The notes beneath the pieces were generated by a model. That model did not search any database and was not told the origin of the DNA. It worked only from the letters and a program-made list of their open reading frames with translations. A stretch of 64,000 nt of DNA from contig NZ_CP078145.1 of NCBI RefSeq assembly GCF_019222765.1, positions 7,254,001-7,318,000 of the forward strand. The letters run 5' to 3'. The position numbers and the translations under genes were made by a program. Numbering within the stretch: position 1 is the stretch's first letter; every line of letters begins with the position of its first letter. Below are positions 40,337 to 47,501 of this stretch, piece by piece. The DNA comes from Nocardia iowensis. GTDB taxonomy: Bacteria; Actinomycetota; Actinomycetes; Mycobacteriales; Mycobacteriaceae.

Positions 40337-41850
40337 GCTGGGACCTTCGCCAGGCGCTCACGCAATTTGGACGCCGCCCACATCCCGGTCTCGCGCATGG
40401 CGCGCAGCTCGGTGCGCAGCCGGTCTTGGTGGATTCCCTCACCGAGCAGGGTTTCCAGTTCTGCGCGCAGGGCTTCGCGGGCCGGGCCTGGCGGGGTGCC
40501 ACCCTGGCGGCCGATGGCGTCGATGTGGTCGCGGGCGAGCCGGTAGGCCATCGCCCGGACCTCGCCAGGGCTCACCGGGTCCGGTATGGGCAGCGGGGTG
40601 TGCGCGGCCGCCATGCGGCGGGCGTAGCCGTGGGGGCCGTGCGGGTCGAAAAGCCTGTCGATGTCGGGGTTTTCGGCCACGTTGGTGGTGGCAAGGTATT
40701 CGGCTCTGGCGTCGATCACCGCCTCGGCGCGGTCGAGTTCGGCTTGGGCTTGGGCGTGGCGGATCGCGCCGGCATCCGGGTCGGCCAGCACTGCGATGGC
40801 ATCGGGGGCCAGGCGGGCCAGGACGCGGCGGCGCATCGCCGAGGTTGCCGGGATTTCGGGTGCGGCGGCGTTGAGCCGATCAGCGACGTCGTCGCCGCCG
40901 TGGCGTGGACGCGGCGCGGGTCGTGGTGGTGGGAGCGGTTTTTCCTCCCACGCGTCACTGTCGTAAGGGAGGGGACTTACTGGAGTAGAGGTATTTATGA
41001 CTTGTGAATTGTGAGACGCGCCCGCGTTGGTAGAAGGAGCTCGGGCAGGCACGCTAGTGGTTTCGCTAGCCGCTTCTCGCCGGTTCGCGGCTTTGGCGAG
41101 CCCACCTTTTCTACCGGCTGACCTGGCCTGTTCGGTCCTTGTGGTCGGTTCGAGGTAGTGGTTTTGGTGGCGTTGATAGTCGTGCATGGTGAAGAAACCG
41201 TGACCGCATGGCGCGTTCGCTGTGCATGCACCGTGCCGACACGGTGTCGCCGTGGTGCATGCGTGGTGCTTCCATGATCCGGCCGTGGTGAGTGCCTCAC
41301 GGATGCGTGGTGGCGCGATCTTGCGCGCTTGGCTGGCGGCGATGACACCGTTGGTGCGGTTGCGGGCGCAATAGATCCACAGCTCGATCAGCTTCAGCTT
41401 CGTGACCGGCGTCAGCGGACCGGTCTTGCGGTTCTCCAGGAAGTCGACGCTGAGCTTGAGGTAGCCGCGTGTGTCCTTGCGCCTGGCCGAAGCCGGGCCG
41501 TGGAAGGTCTGGTGGCGCTCGTAGTCGTGCATCGTGAAGAAGTCGCGCCCGCACGGCGTCGACGGTGTGCACGCACCGTGCTGGCACGGCGTCGCCACGG
41601 TGCAGTCGTGGTGATGCCAGCAGCGCGCGAGAGTGAAGATCTCGCGGATGCGGCCCGGCACCAGCCGTCGTGCCTGGGTAGCGGTAACCGTGCCGCCGGT
41701 GCGGTTGCGGGCACAGTAGATCCACAGCTCGATCAGCTTGAGTTTGGTCACCGGCGACATCGGGCCGGTCTTGGGGTTCTCGAGGAAGTCCAGGGCGAGT
41801 TTGATGTATCCGCGGGTGTCTCTGGTGGCCTCGCGGGCTTCTACGGGCAT
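40333..41850 (-). CDS. replication initiation-like protein with tandem duplicated domain
   Basis: A 505-residue protein. Residues 11-119 and 126-234 are two copies of one domain (both DTRGY-I/L-KL, DFLEN, PVTKLKLIELWIYCARNRT, HGACT, FFTMHDY-E/Q-RHQ), identical at about two thirds of positions by eye. Each copy has a winged-helix-like part and a Cys/His-rich part (HHDCTVATPCQHGACT). The C-terminal half is Pro-rich then helical. Its place before the DnaB-like gene suggests origin recognition or helicase loading. GGAG lies seven bases before ATG 41850. Confidence 0.7.
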   Translation of the reverse strand: MPVEAREATRDTRGYIKLALDFLENPKTGPMSPVTKLKLIELWIYCARNRTGGTVTATQARRLVPGRIREIFTLARCWHHHDCTVATPCQHGACTPSTPCGRDFFTMHDYERHQTFHGPASARRKDTRGYLKLSVDFLENRKTGPLTPVTKLKLIELWIYCARNRTNGVIAASQARKIAPPRIREALTTAGSWKHHACTTATPCRHGACTANAPCGHGFFTMHDYQRHQNHYLEPTTRTEQARSAGRKGGLAKAANRREAASETTSVPARAPSTNAGASHNSQVINTSTPVSPLPYDSDAWEEKPLPPPRPAPRPRHGGDDVADRLNAAAPEIPATSAMRRRVLARLAPDAIAVLADPDAGAIRHAQAQAELDRAEAVIDARAEYLATTNVAENPDIDRLFDPHGPHGYARRMAAAHTPLPIPDPVSPGEVRAMAYRLARDHIDAIGRQGGTPPGPAREALRAELETLLGEGIHQDRLRTELRAMRETGMWAASKLRERLAKVPA

Positions 41851-41948
41851 GCGGGTACTCCGAAGTCGTTGCGCGCCAGCATGGCTCGATGCCGCGAGTG
41901 CGCGACATCGAGCTGCTAGGTGCGGCGTGGGGTCGACATGGCGGTTGG

Positions 41949-42146
41949 TCAGGTCAGTGGTTCGACCTCACGGGACTCGTGTTGGCCGTCATCCCAGCGG
42001 CGCTCGGTCACTGCCGCGCGCCCGCCACCGCTTTCCACGATGTAGCGGCACTCCCACAGCACGCGGGTGAGATGACGGAGCTCGTCGTTGATTTCGTCGA
42101 TGACCAGCCAGTCTTGGCCATCGCCGAACGGGTCGGCCGTGCTCAC
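41949..42146 (-). CDS. small phage protein of unknown function
   Basis: A 65-residue protein (MSTADPFGDGQDWLVIDEIN..., VLWECRYIVESGGGRAAVTE). GTG start in a GTGA overlap with the preceding HTH gene. No family recognised; highly charged. The 98-base gap after it contains no recognisable element other than the RBS of the next gene. Confidence 0.5.
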   Translation of the reverse strand: MSTADPFGDGQDWLVIDEINDELRHLTRVLWECRYIVESGGGRAAVTERRWDDGQHESREVEPLT

Positions 42147-42544
42147 GACTCGACACCGACCGGTGTGTAAACCGGCGCACGTCTGGGTCGCTGCGCCCGT
42201 GACTGTGACGAGCGGATGCGGCCGCGTTTGAGCGCGATCTGTACCAGCATCGACGCGATTCCGTCGTCGAGGGTGTGCAGCTGTTCGAGGGTGAACGGTT
42301 CACCGGCGTCGATGAGCCCGTCGAGTCGATCGGCGATCCGTTGCTCGGCCTGGGACAAGATCAGGCAGTCGTAGCGCAGGATGCGGGTACGCAGCGTGGC
42401 CACGGTCAGGCCGAGGCGCTGCGCGATTGCATCGTGGGTCATGTTCGCCTCGCGCAGGAACCGGTACTCGGCCACGAACACCCGCTTGGCGTCCTCCTTC
42501 GACCTCGTGACCGAGTCGAGGGAAGGACGCCCGCGGCTGCTCAC
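42143..42544 (-). CDS. HTH DNA-binding protein
   Basis: A 133-residue protein with a central helix-turn-helix (about 34-60: ANMTHDAIAQRLGLTVATLR) and a basic C-terminus. GTG start overlapping the preceding stop (GTGA). WhiB-independent small HTH proteins of this sort are common in actinophage early operons. Possibly a regulator of early genes or a replication accessory. Confidence 0.65.
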   Translation of the reverse strand: MSSRGRPSLDSVTRSKEDAKRVFVAEYRFLREANMTHDAIAQRLGLTVATLRTRILRYDCLILSQAEQRIADRLDGLIDAGEPFTLEQLHTLDDGIASMLVQIALKRGRIRSSQSRAQRPRRAPVYTPVGVES

Positions 42545-42777
42545 GCCGACCTCGGTTCAGCCAGCCCGGCCAGGTAGGCCCAGTAGTCGCATTCGACCCA
42601 CCGCAGCGGCCCGGAATCCCCGTTGAGTCGAAACCCTTTGTCGGCCAGCAGGTGTGGTTTCGATTGGGATCGCCATTGCAACACCAACTGCTCGGTGACA
42701 CGCAGCCGTTCGGCGATCTCGGTGCGGTTGATCAGTCCGTGCGTGCAGCCTGGTGCTTCGCATTTCCTTATTGCCAT
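42541..42777 (-). CDS. excisionase/MerR-like HTH protein
   Basis: A 78-residue protein with HGLINRTEIAERLRVTEQLV and LQWRSQSKPHLLAD, a winged HTH of the MerR/excisionase class. Its length fits a recombination directionality factor, but its position away from int leaves this open. It lies six bases after the stop of the AAA gene. Confidence 0.6.
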   Translation of the reverse strand: MAIRKCEAPGCTHGLINRTEIAERLRVTEQLVLQWRSQSKPHLLADKGFRLNGDSGPLRWVECDYWAYLAGLAEPRSA

Positions 42778-42783
42778 CTGTTC

Positions 42784-43740
42784 TCACCCCCTTCCCTCTG
42801 CCTGCTTGTCGGCCGCTTCGGCGGCGGCGCGTTGTGCGGCCTGCTGCCTTTCCACGGCCTCCATGGCCTCTTTGATGGCCACGATCAGTTCGCGCAGCGT
42901 GGTAGGTGTTCCCTCGTGGTCGACGGTGGGTGCGCCGAGCATCCGGTAGGAGTCGATCTCGAGGTAGATCTCGCGCAACTGCGTCATCTGTTCGACATCG
43001 AGAATCCGCTGCCGGAACTCCGCGACCGTCGGTGCCGCGTGTCCGGCGTCGAGCCAGTCTGCGATCTGGGTAGCGAGTTCGGCTCCGGGTTGGGCGATGA
43101 CCTCACCTGCCAGAAATGGCAGTCGAGTCTTGGAGATGTGCAGGTTGTTGCGCAGATCGAGGTCGCCGACGATGTCGAACTCGTACTCGAGTCCGTCACG
43201 TTGCACCGGTTTGGTGCCGACCTTGCGTGGGACCGCTCGGCCTTTGGTGTCTTCTTCGACGAGGTATTCGGTCTTGGTCCGCAAGGTGACGATCAGATGC
43301 CCTGGGTAGGTGAGCATCGCTTCTATCATCTTGCGTTCGTCGCCGGAGACTTCCTTCCAGCCCGAGAAGCTGTTGGACCCTGATTTGCGGCGGTCGGCCT
43401 GTTCGATCATCCCGTCCGGGCCGAACCAATAGTGCGACCACGAGTCGATGATGAACGGGTTGAACCCGCGCCCTGCAGCGGCCCCGAGGATCTCGACCAA
43501 CCCCAGCGGTGAGAAGCGGTCGGGGTGAAGGGTTTCCCAGTGCCAGCCGTTGAGTCCCTCGTACATGCTGGCGCGGCCGTGTTCGGTGTCGACCATCCCG
43601 ATCACCGACTTCTCGCGCTGGGCCCACGCCCAGCCCATCGCCAATGCGGTGTAGGTCTTGCCGGAACCAGAAGGGCCAGCAAGCGCCAGCCGTGCCGGAG
43701 ACTTGCGTCGCACGGCGGGTTTGAACTCGATCGCCATCAT
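42784..43740 (-). CDS. AAA/RecA-like ATPase (Sak4-like)
   Basis: A 318-residue ATPase with Walker A GPSGSGKT (22-29), MVDTEHGRAS after the second strand, and Walker B FNPFIIDSWSH (about 94-103). This AAA_24/Sak4-like family is found in phages with recombination or replication genes. The C-terminal quarter is helical and charged (RQQAAQRAAAEAADKQAEG). The start overlaps the stop of a 25-codon leader ORF (ATGA), and a CTAGCAC hairpin with two ATCTACGGGAG copies lies upstream, so translation is likely controlled. Confidence 0.75.
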   Translation of the reverse strand: MMAIEFKPAVRRKSPARLALAGPSGSGKTYTALAMGWAWAQREKSVIGMVDTEHGRASMYEGLNGWHWETLHPDRFSPLGLVEILGAAAGRGFNPFIIDSWSHYWFGPDGMIEQADRRKSGSNSFSGWKEVSGDERKMIEAMLTYPGHLIVTLRTKTEYLVEEDTKGRAVPRKVGTKPVQRDGLEYEFDIVGDLDLRNNLHISKTRLPFLAGEVIAQPGAELATQIADWLDAGHAAPTVAEFRQRILDVEQMTQLREIYLEIDSYRMLGAPTVDHEGTPTTLRELIVAIKEAMEAVERQQAAQRAAAEAADKQAEGRG

Positions 43741-43814
43741 GACCGCCTGTTCAACGGCAACGCGATGTGCCCGCCTGACGGCTTGGCGGCCGACGGGTTA
43801 AACTGGATTCGCAT
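43737..43814 (-). CDS. 25-residue leader ORF coupled to the AAA ATPase
   Basis: MRIQFNPSAAKPSGGHIALP then LNRRS and TGA, which overlaps the ATG of the ATPase gene. ATCTACGGGAG lies five bases before this ATG. Either a leader peptide controlling the ATPase or a small functional protein. The integrase has the same arrangement. Confidence 0.5.
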   Translation of the reverse strand: MRIQFNPSAAKPSGGHIALPLNRRS

Positions 43815-43819
43815 AACTA

Positions 43820-43887
43820 CTCCCGTAGATGTGCACCGACCCGGTGGAGTGCTAGCCCACCGGGTCAACTATTTCTCTCCCGTAGAT
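43820..43887 (-). promoter_or_regulatory. CTAGCAC-loop hairpin (copy 5) flanked by two ATCTACGGGAG motifs
   Basis: On the minus strand: ATCTACGGGAG (43887-43877), hairpin with 10-bp arms GACCCGGTGG (43866-43857) and complement (43847-43838) whose 9-base loop contains CTAGCAC, then ATCTACGGGAG again (43830-43820) five bases before ATG 43814. The first copy is not next to a start codon, so the motif is more than a ribosome binding site. Confidence 0.75.
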
Positions 43888-43901
43888 CTGTTGAGCGTCG
43901 C

Positions 43902-44138
43902 TCAGTCCGTACCTCCGTCCTTCTCGTCGGGGAACAGCTCGTGAATCGGGATATCCAGCGCCGCAGCGATTTTCGCTGCCAGCTCCGGGCTACAGGACCT
44001 TCGGGCTCCTGAACGCAGCAGTCCGATGATGCTCTTGCCGCACCCTGCTCGCTTGGCCAGTTGCCGCACCGACAAGCCTTCGGCGGTCATGGCATCTCGC
44101 AAGGCGGTCCGGGTGCTCAACTGCGTGCCGTTCGCCAT
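43902..44138 (-). CDS. XRE-family HTH regulator (Cro-like)
   Basis: A 78-residue protein that is almost entirely an XRE helix-turn-helix: ALRDAMTAEGLSVRQLAKRA, then GCGKSIIGLLRSGARRSCSP and a C-terminal helix AAKIAAALDIPIHELFPDE. GGGAGG precedes ATG 44138. It is the first gene of the leftward early operon and is divergent from the repressor at 44337, the usual arrangement of a lysis-lysogeny switch; so it is a Cro-like or early regulator. Confidence 0.75.
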   Translation of the reverse strand: MANGTQLSTRTALRDAMTAEGLSVRQLAKRAGCGKSIIGLLRSGARRSCSPELAAKIAAALDIPIHELFPDEKDGGTD

Positions 44139-44336
44139 CAAAGTTCCCTCCCTCTGTGCTGCCTCCCCCTGCTACAGACAGTAACAACAGAAGACATACG
44201 TGTCTACTGAACTTGAACACGGTATAGATAGTCGTAGCAGCTAGAAGTGCTATTGACCGACCTCTGTCTGCACTGAATCAACGAAATCGCTATCGTATGG
44301 ACAGTGAGTGTGGACATATGCCTTACCCTTGTGGAC
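44139..44336. promoter_or_regulatory. switch region between divergent regulators
   Basis: An AT-richer 198-base gap. It holds AGACA-TACG-TGTCT (palindrome near 44192-44205), TTGACC (near 44251, a possible -35 for the repressor) and two GTGGACAT repeats just before and at the repressor start (near 44312 and 44331). Likely contains both early promoters and their operators. Confidence 0.5.
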
Positions 44337-44735
44337 ATGGCACGAACCCGCCCGGTACCCGAACCGTGGGCCTCGGCAATGTCCGCGGTCGGTATCAACA
44401 GCCGCAACCAGCTCGCCGACCGAGCGGGCGTGCACGGCACCACCATCGCTCGCCTGATCGACAACCCCGAGCATCCGGCGTCGCTGGAGACCGTCCGCGC
44501 CGTTGCCGCCACGCTCAAGCTCGACATCCGCGACGTGGCGCACTGGTCGGGTATCGCGCTCGAACTCGACGAGCCCTACAACCCGCCGCCGGAGGCCGCG
44601 ATCCTTGACCGCGATCAGCGCAAACTCGTATCGGACCTCATCCGTGCGCTGGCTGCCAACAATCGACATCCCCGGCCCCCGTTGAAGATTCAGACGACCG
44701 GCGTGGTCGTTCTGTCCGGTGAAGCGTCGAAATAG
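44337..44735 (+). CDS. immunity repressor-like HTH protein
   Basis: A 132-residue protein with an HTH near the N-terminus (about 18-60: INSRNQLADRAGVHGTTIAR, LETVRAVAATLKLDIRDVAH) and a short C-terminal region. It is the only regulator transcribed towards the integrase and lies opposite the Cro-like gene, as phage repressors do. GTG/ATG context GTGGAC-ATG 44337 has no clear RBS, so a leaderless transcript starting at or near the ATG is possible. Most likely it keeps the early operon off in the lysogen. Confidence 0.65.
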   Translation: MARTRPVPEPWASAMSAVGINSRNQLADRAGVHGTTIARLIDNPEHPASLETVRAVAATLKLDIRDVAHWSGIALELDEPYNPPPEAAILDRDQRKLVSDLIRALAANNRHPRPPLKIQTTGVVVLSGEASK

Positions 44736-44792
44736 AAGCTGTAGAACATATTTCGATACTCACTCCGAGCGGCGGCACGTAAATCTATTCTG

Positions 44793-44852
44793 CCCCCGTA
44801 GAATTGGAGTTGTTCAACACCGGCTAGCACCGGTCATTGCACAACACGGGAG
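44793..44852 (+). promoter_or_regulatory. CTAGCAC-loop hairpin (copy 6) upstream of integrase leader
   Basis: ACCGG-CTAGCA-CCGGT hairpin (44819-44834), then CACGGGAG (44845-44852) five bases before ATG 44858. A reversed CCCCCGTAGAA lies at 44793-44803. Same order as the other copies, hairpin then GGGAG motif then start, although the ATCTAC part is imperfect here. Confidence 0.65.
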
Positions 44853-44857
44853 TAACA

Positions 44858-44896
44858 ATGAAATACGCGCATGCCTTGATCGCTGGGGTGTGCTGA
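44858..44896 (+). CDS. 12-residue leader peptide coupled to integrase
   Basis: MKYAHALIAGVC followed by TGA that overlaps the integrase ATG (TGATG at 44894-44898). CACGGGAG lies before its ATG, whereas the integrase start itself has no RBS, so integrase translation probably depends on ribosomes finishing this leader. Confidence 0.55.
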   Translation: MKYAHALIAGVC

Positions 44897-46176
44897 TGGC
44901 GCGTCCACCGCTACCCATCGGCACCTGGGGCAAGATCACCCGCAAACAGATCAAACCCAACTACTGGTACGCATATTGCAAGGTCCGTGACCACGACGGA
45001 GTAACCCGCCGCGCCTACCGCTGGACACCCGAAGGAACCGCGGACCGTACCGGAGCCGTCGCCGAACGCCGTCTGCTCGAACACCTTCGAGACCGCGCCC
45101 ATTCGGGCAGCGACGAAATCAACCGCGAGACGACCGTCGAAGCCCTGTGGATCGCCTATCGGAAATACCTGGTCGAGGTCAAGAAGCGCACTGACAACAC
45201 CTTGGCCCGTTACGATCGTGTCGCCGTCGCAATCCTCAACGCGCTGCGCCTCGTTCGCCTCCGAGAGTGCAGCACCCAAAGGTTCGAGCGCTTCATCACC
45301 GAATACAAGCAGCGCGGTGGAACTGACGCAAAAGGCGTGCGCATCGTTCTCACCGGAATGTGCGCACTGGCGACACGGTACGACGTATGGACCCACAATC
45401 CGATGCGCGAGACCGAGCCAATCAAAAGCAAGAAGGGGAAGGGCGCGATCGCCCTTGAGCCCGAACAGGTTCGGCAACTGCTCCTCGACCTCCGCACAAG
45501 CCAAGTGCCGTGCCCACCCCTACCGAAGATGAAGAACGGCGTGCTCGTCCCGCCTGACCCGAAGTATCGAGTGCCGACCGTGGCCGAGTTCTGCAAACGG
45601 GGCGATCTCGCAGACCCGTTCACCATGTTCTCCACCACGGGTGGGCGAATCTCGGAACTGCTGGCGTTCCTGCTCGAAGATTACGACCAGGAGACGGGCA
45701 TCATCGATGTCACTGGCCACGTGGTCAGGGTCCGGGGCGTCGGTCTGATCCGGGTGTCCAATGAGGACGACCCCGACAACCCCAAGAACCTGCGTCGCTC
45801 GATCCAGCTCGCACCGTACGGTATGGCGATGCTGGATCTGCGGATTCCGACGCTGCGGCCGATGAAGGACGGAACGACACCGCTGTTTCAGTCGGCCGCG
45901 GGGACGTTGCGTGACCCGACGAACTTCAACGACCAGATGCGCAGGGTCCGGGCAGCGCTCGGTCTACCGGACCGTATGAGCGGCCATTCCTTCCGCAAAT
46001 TCGTCGTCGACGTCGGCCTCGATGCGAAGCTGTCGGCAGCGCTGGTGGCCGATCTGGTGGGTCACGTCAACCCGACTCAGACCCTCAACACCTACGCCTC
46101 GCGGCGTCGCCGTCCCAACGGAGCGATGGCCGCTGCGATCCAGAACGCGCTGTTCCCCGACCAAAAGGTCGAGTAA
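44896..46176 (+). CDS. int: tyrosine integrase
   Basis: A 426-residue phage integrase. The N-terminus (about 10-45, IKPNYWYAYCKVRDHDGVTRRAYRW in parts) is an arm-binding domain, residues 80-170 a SAM-like core-binding domain, and 185-410 the catalytic domain with R251 (TTGGRISELLAF), H364-x-x-R367 (GHSFRKF), H390 (LVGHVNP) and Tyr400 (NTYAS). It ends 68 bases before the tRNA gene it uses as attachment site, with a strong terminator between. ATG 44896 is coupled to the 12-codon leader; upstream in-frame starts lack RBS. Confidence 0.92.
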   Translation: MARPPLPIGTWGKITRKQIKPNYWYAYCKVRDHDGVTRRAYRWTPEGTADRTGAVAERRLLEHLRDRAHSGSDEINRETTVEALWIAYRKYLVEVKKRTDNTLARYDRVAVAILNALRLVRLRECSTQRFERFITEYKQRGGTDAKGVRIVLTGMCALATRYDVWTHNPMRETEPIKSKKGKGAIALEPEQVRQLLLDLRTSQVPCPPLPKMKNGVLVPPDPKYRVPTVAEFCKRGDLADPFTMFSTTGGRISELLAFLLEDYDQETGIIDVTGHVVRVRGVGLIRVSNEDDPDNPKNLRRSIQLAPYGMAMLDLRIPTLRPMKDGTTPLFQSAAGTLRDPTNFNDQMRRVRAALGLPDRMSGHSFRKFVVDVGLDAKLSAALVADLVGHVNPTQTLNTYASRRRRPNGAMAAAIQNALFPDQKVE

Positions 46177-46199
46177 GGATCGAGAAGACCGAAAAATGA

Positions 46200-46236
46200 C
46201 CCAGGCCAGAGAGATTCAAAATCTCTCTGGCCTGGG
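46200..46236. terminator. 16-bp terminator after integrase
   Basis: Arms CCCAGGCCAGAGAGAT (46200-46215) and exact complement (46221-46236), loop TCAAA, 24 bases after the int stop and 8 bases from the tRNA 3' end. It can terminate both the integrase and the tRNA transcripts. Confidence 0.85.
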
Positions 46237-46243
46237 CCGTTTG

Positions 46244-46317
46244 TAGCGGGGACAGGATTTGAACCTGCGACCTCTGGGTTATGAGCCCAGCGAGCTACCG
46301 AGCTGCTCCACCCCGCG
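46244..46317 (-). tRNA. initiator tRNA-fMet(CAT), prophage attachment site
   Basis: A 74-base cloverleaf on the minus strand: acceptor CGCGGGG/CCCCGCT with unpaired C1-U72, anticodon CAT at 46283-46281 in a stem with three G-C pairs (GGG/CCC), the two hallmarks of initiator tRNA. The T arm is GCAGG-TTCAAAT-CCTGT with a closing G-U pair, and no CCA is encoded. The prophage lies on the 3' side, so the 3' half of the gene is probably supplied by phage attP DNA, with this being the integrase-proximal junction. Confidence 0.92.
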
Positions 46318-46329
46318 TCGGTAAACACA

Positions 46330-46359
46330 ACATTACACACGGGTTCACGGAGACAGCAA
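46330..46359 (-). promoter_or_regulatory. promoter of the initiator tRNA gene
   Basis: On the minus strand, TTGCTG (46359-46354) and TAATGT (46335-46330) are 18 bases apart and the -10 ends 12 bases before the tRNA. Fits a sigma-70-type tRNA promoter. Confidence 0.5.
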
Positions 46360-46539
46360 ATCGTCTGGTCAGCGGGGGTATTTGCCGGGCCAAGGGCGAG
46401 TGGCGAGACATACCCGAGCGGCGACGAAGCGGACCGGAGAGTCGGGGATCACACGCCTTACGGCTCCGCCGCGCGAACTCGCGACACCCCGGCGAACAAT
46501 GCGGATGGGGCTATCACCGGCGGCGGCAACTCGTTAAAC

Positions 46540-47427
<888 letters not shown>

Positions 47428-47447
47428 GCACCGGTACCGCATAACGA

Positions 47448-47485
47448 AAGCGGCGCTGCCGTCCCTGGGGACGGCAGCGCCGCTT
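47448..47485. terminator. bidirectional terminator between rpf and UPF0182 gene
   Basis: A near-perfect stem of about 17 bp, arms AAGCGGCGCTGCCGTCC and complement, between converging stops at 47427 and 47502. Confidence 0.85.
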
Positions 47486-47501
47486 CGTGTTCGGTCCTAT
47501 C

